This document shows positions 38,329 through 40,408 of a stretch of 40,408 nucleotides of DNA, in pieces; positions within the stretch are counted from its first letter, which is position 1; every line of letters starts with the position of its first letter. This DNA comes from a virus. The position numbers were made by a program, and so were the translations under genes. The notes below the pieces were generated by a model. That model searched no databases. It worked only from the letters and a program-made list of their open reading frames with translations, and had not been told where the DNA came from. The DNA is taken from IMG/VR virus record IMGVR_UViG_3300049911_000068, positions 1 through 40,408 of that record. The stretch is one strand, 5' to 3'.

Positions 38329-38445
38329 CTACTTTGTGTTTTTCTTCCAACTTCGGATAACCTCGGTGATTCTCTGTTCTGCCTCTTCCCTGGTCAGTTT
38401 GCCCTCTTCATACCACTTTTTGATTTGCTCTATTCTCTTGTCCAT
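38329..38445 (-). CDS. SHOCT-like micro-protein, 38 aa
   Basis: AAGGAGG lies 7 bases from the ATG. IEQIKKWYEEGKLTREEAEQRITEVI is the short helix, EGKLT turn, helix pattern of SHOCT domains (IxxLkxLxxxGxITxeEFExkk). Similar pattern at 4113-4283. Probably an oligomerisation or interaction helix pair. Confidence 0.6.
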   Translation of the reverse strand: MDKRIEQIKKWYEEGKLTREEAEQRITEVIRSWKKNTK

Positions 38446-38726
38446 TTGAGTCCTCCTTAATTCTACCTAAAGCATACAACACAAAAAGAATAATCTAAAT
38501 AAATATGAGAAAATAATACGGTTTTATGTTTACTTAACAGAATAGAATCATAAGTATATGTAGTATCAGCACTTATAACTTCACGTCTGATAATGGTTGT
38601 TATGTTTCATTCAGGCACAGCACATAACCAATACAATCATCAAAGTCGATACACGCGGCACAGACCCCCCATCACCCCCAAAGCTGCCCGCCGGTCAGAA
38701 TTTCATTATGCACTTAGCATTTTCTA
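38446..38726. other. Gene-free stretch
   Basis: 281 bases with no convincing gene on either strand. A possible weak minus promoter lies near 38446-38510. GTTATGT/ACATAAC (7 bp) can form a hairpin at about 38600-38630. Two short C runs occur near 38660. Nothing else is supported. Confidence 0.4.
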
Positions 38727-38755
38727 TTGATTTTCAGATTCAAGTATGATATAGT
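38727..38755 (+). promoter_or_regulatory. Promoter with leaderless downstream gene
   Basis: TTGATT (38727-38732), 17-base spacer, TATAGT (38750-38755), then 7 bases to ATG 38763. No Shine-Dalgarno. Confidence 0.6.
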
Positions 38756-38762
38756 CCATAAT

Positions 38763-39074
38763 ATGAGAGAAATCTTTACTATCTACGTAATAGCGGCTAT
38801 TTCCTTACAGATTTTTTTCTCATTATTTATTTTGCCTTTTGTATGGAGAGCAAAATGCCGTTATACTATTTACGAAGCAAGATTATCAGACGGACAGGAT
38901 ATATCTATTTTGATGTTATGCACTATTTTCTTGTTGCTATCTCCTTTAATTATGCCGATTGTGATTATCGGCACTTTCTGTGAATTAAGTAATTTGCTTA
39001 AAATCCGCAGGGATTGGATGACTGATAAATCTTACGAGCGTATAACTAAAAAATACGATGCAATAAACTGGTAG
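38763..39074 (+). CDS. Two-helix membrane protein, 103 aa
   Basis: I start at ATG 38763, 7 bases after the -10, rather than the TTG at 38727, which lies inside the -35 box. Two membrane helices (IFTIYVIAAISLQIFFSLFILPFVW and ILMLCTIFLLLSPLIMPIVIIGTF) separated by a loop (RAKCRYTIYEARLSDG), then a charged C-terminus (NLLKIRRDWMTDKSYERITKKY). A phage inner-membrane protein of unknown function; single-gene unit under its own promoter, so perhaps a lysogeny, exclusion or host-takeover factor. Confidence 0.6.
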   Translation: MREIFTIYVIAAISLQIFFSLFILPFVWRAKCRYTIYEARLSDGQDISILMLCTIFLLLSPLIMPIVIIGTFCELSNLLKIRRDWMTDKSYERITKKYDAINW

Positions 39075-39112
39075 CCATTTCTATTATTTTTCAGATTTGT
39101 CCTACAATTTGC

Positions 39113-39141
39113 TTGACAGAAGAAAATGTTTGATGTATATT
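39113..39141 (+). promoter_or_regulatory. Promoter for the 39317 gene
   Basis: TTGACA (39113-39118), 17-base spacer, TATATT (39136-39141). Transcription should begin near 39148, at the first base of a long helix. Confidence 0.7.
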
Positions 39142-39147
39142 TGAATT

Positions 39148-39222
39148 TGCTGGCGGCGGCCTATTCGGGTTAGTAGGAATAACCTTTGACAGCCGGTCGA
39201 TAACCAATCTTGCCCGCCAGCA
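39148..39222 (+). ncRNA. Structured 5' leader of the 39317 gene
   Basis: TGCTGGCGG (39148-39156) and CCGCCAGCA (39214-39222) form a perfect 9-bp helix closing about 57 bases. Inside, GGTTA/TAACC with loop GTAGGAA forms a hairpin, and CGGC/GCCG can pair around it. A 95-base linker with direct repeats (TTGCACAG, TTTTGCACAG) leads to the ribosome site. It may be a regulatory leader; class not recognised. Confidence 0.55.
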
Positions 39223-39316
39223 TTTCAGTAATGCAATGGTATGGCAACGCATCACAAAGTATTGCACAGTTTTGCACAGCAAATTTTACTAACTTTTTAG
39301 GACGAAAGGAGAACAA

Positions 39317-39919
39317 ATGCAAATTAAGATTATCTTCACAGAACCCTTGTTGGGGACATTGGCGGGAAACAAGGAAGTTGCGTCGGAGTTTATCTTGGCA
39401 AACAATCCAAAGGGTATGGAAGCAGACGAGGTTGCTGCGTTGCCGCCTGCGGAGGCATTAGAAAAGAGCAGCACGGTTTTCCCGAAAGAAAACGGAGTGC
39501 CTTTTATATGGGATTATCAGTTCAAGGGTTTCTTGAAGGAGGCGTGCGAGGCAATGTTAGGCACGGAGGTATTAACACAAGAGGAGTTGAAGAAATTCCG
39601 GCTTACGCGCTATCTCTATAAAAAAACTATTGACCAGCTTGTGTTTGTCTCGCCTCGGAAAATTATGCTCAAGTTGCCCGAAGGCGGCAAGATAGATATT
39701 TGTGAACGCCCTTTACGCGGGCAAACAATGCAAGGGGAACGGATAGCACTCGCCCGTTCAGAGCAAGTCCCCGCCGGAACAGAGATTGAGTTGACGATTA
39801 CCTCGATGAATGAAAAATTATTTCCGTTCATCGAGAAATGGCTGACGTATGGCGAGTTAAAAGGCACAGGTCAGTGGCGGAACTCAGGCAAAGGCCGATT
39901 TATTTGGTGCAAAGTTTAG
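39317..39919 (+). CDS. Conserved phage protein of the recombination/early module, 200 aa
   Basis: AAAGGAG lies 9 bases before the ATG. Order of motifs: IIFTEPLLGTLAGNKEVASEFI, then FPKENGVPFIWDYQFKGFLKEAC, then RKIMLKLPEGGKIDICERPLRGQTMQGERIALARSEQVPAGT, and finally YGELKGTGQWRNSGKGRF. I recognise this pattern in a phage protein of about 200 aa, often encoded in early modules near recombination genes. The 'RPLRAxTxQGxRVALxxSExxPxGTxxxF' and 'GxGQWRNSGxGxF' motifs recall RAMP-like folds of Cas proteins in appearance, but no function is established. A pentamer repeat tract follows directly. Confidence 0.7.
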   Translation: MQIKIIFTEPLLGTLAGNKEVASEFILANNPKGMEADEVAALPPAEALEKSSTVFPKENGVPFIWDYQFKGFLKEACEAMLGTEVLTQEELKKFRLTRYLYKKTIDQLVFVSPRKIMLKLPEGGKIDICERPLRGQTMQGERIALARSEQVPAGTEIELTITSMNEKLFPFIEKWLTYGELKGTGQWRNSGKGRFIWCKV

Positions 39920-40019
39920 CTTTGGCGGGGTCGTGTGACGTGAAGCACAGCGGCTCGCAGGCAGAGTTTTGCAAAGCAAAGTTTAGGTACAGCATTGAAT
40001 ATCATCGCAAGGTGTAAGT

Positions 40020-40260
40020 ATGGTATGGCCCGTTAGCGCACTGTATGGTTCTGGTAAGGTTGGGCGAGGATTTGCACGGCAAAGGTTCGGTTATATAAAG
40101 TATAGGCGGTGCAGGGTAGTGTGTGGTAACGTATGGCAAAGGCAAGGCGAAGTATTGTTTTCTTATGTGGAGTCCGGTTCGGCAAGGGTTTTGTATAGTA
40201 AGATGAGGTTTTGTAATGGCGAAGTAAGGTTTGGTGTGGTAATGGAGAGGCAAAGAAGGC
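40020..40260 (+). repeat. Degenerate pentamer (GGYNN) repeat tract
   Basis: GG dinucleotides recur at spacings of 5, or multiples of 5 with occasional +1 slips (for example at 40053, 40058, 40063, 40068, 40078; and 40228, 40233, 40238, 40244, 40249). Units look like GGTAT, GGCAA, GGTTY. A plus frame from ATG 40020 runs 90 codons with R/G/V/W-rich residues (GSGKVGRGFARQRFGYI). Whether it is translated is unclear. The stretch 39920-40019 and 40261-40352 hold nothing else I can support. Confidence 0.6.
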
Positions 40261-40352
40261 ACAGTGCCGTATTGATTCGACACCATTGCTGATACATTCG
40301 TTACAATCCATACAGGCCACAGGATATTTTTAATAATTGTAGGACAATTCGT

Positions 40353-40380
40353 TTGACTTGCGGATTTTCTTTTGTATAAT
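40353..40380 (+). promoter_or_regulatory. Strong promoter at the window edge (leaderless)
   Basis: TTGACT (40353-40358), 16-base spacer, perfect TATAAT (40375-40380). ATG follows after 8 bases with no Shine-Dalgarno. Its -35 lies in the 14-base sequence (TTCGTTTGACTTGC, 40348-40361) shared with the promoter at 33818-33845. Confidence 0.75.
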
Positions 40381-40388
40381 GCGAAGAT

Positions 40389-40408
40389 ATGAAAATTAAC
40401 TTTAATGT
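40389..40408 (+). CDS. Start of a gene cut by the window end
   Basis: Only MKINFN is visible, encoded from ATG 40389, 8 bases after TATAAT. The gene may be the one whose Gly-Arg tail opens the window, if the ends adjoin across a missing repeat segment; a direct join of last to first base does not keep the Gly-Arg frame. Confidence 0.5.

Noticed and set aside
40002-40320. Minus-strand frames of 94-95 codons across the pentamer tract
   Set aside because: They are explained by the repeat's low complexity, lack good starts, and translate to Thr/Pro/His/Leu-rich nonsense.
1-40408. CRISPR arrays, tRNA genes, reverse transcriptase/diversity-generating element, integrase
   Set aside because: No regularly spaced exact repeats, no T-arm plus cloverleaf, no RT YxDD or integrase motifs were seen on either strand. 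Weak or divergent cases could be missed by eye.
40389-40408. Circular closure joining the last base to the first
   Set aside because: The last gene's frame would read Val/Ala/Gly through the repeat rather than Gly-Arg, and no terminal overlap is present, so circularity is not supported.

Overview
This window is most of a tailed double-stranded DNA phage (or prophage) genome of the short-tailed, T7-like podovirus type. The evidence is one long co-directional virion block (about 4.5-29.0 kb) in the order terminase large subunit, collar-type portal, scaffold, capsid, tail tubular A-like, tail tubular B-like, and three or four internal virion/ejection proteins, ending in a fibre. I recognise no integrase, repressor, DNA polymerase, RNA polymerase or endolysin. 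Both ends cut genes: base 1 lies inside the tail of a Gly-Arg repeat protein and the last 20 bases begin a new gene. The ends do not overlap, so the genome is probably incomplete and may have broken at repeats.

Layout. 1-3341 (+): a run of small genes, including a ribbon-helix-helix protein, several short phage-type proteins and a lipobox/multi-TM membrane protein. 3363-4283 (-): four small genes with their own promoter. 4543-29029 (+): packaging, head, tail, ejection, an ATP-grasp protein, fibre and a holin-like protein. 29026-35744 (-): the early/accessory arm, with a RusA-like resolvase, an SSB-like protein ending in a DIPF tip, many tiny zinc-knuckle or membrane proteins, and one secreted protein. 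36033-37750 (+): a replication-initiator-like protein, a VRR-NUC-like nuclease and the terminase small subunit. 37765-38445 (-): tiny genes plus a structured RNA leader. 38763-40408 (+): a membrane protein, a 200-aa recombination-module protein, a degenerate pentamer-repeat tract, and a strong promoter at the very edge.

How it works together. Head genes build and package (TerS/TerL, portal, scaffold, capsid). The tail-tube and internal proteins form a short tail and ejection apparatus. The minus arm and the 36-37.7 kb genes serve replication and recombination, probably using the host polymerases. Promoters look like ordinary sigma-70 type (TTGACA/TATAAT with 15-18 bp spacers), and most internal genes have clear Shine-Dalgarno sites. 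Several promoter-proximal genes instead have the start codon 6-8 bases after the -10 box and no Shine-Dalgarno, which suggests leaderless mRNAs. The host is a Gram-negative-like bacterium by inference. The C-terminus of the secreted protein resembles the short dockerin-like tails common in Planctomycetota (Phycisphaerae); this is a weak hint only.

Most notable are: a heptapeptide repeat (V-[TYFH]-[WY]-E-[GD]-x-x) at four places in three neighbouring virion proteins; a tail tubular B gene split into pieces with its N-terminal module duplicated; leaderless promoter architecture; four structured untranslated regions; a hairpin shared by the left and right arms; an ATP-grasp enzyme inside the virion operon; and a 5-base-periodic degenerate repeat.
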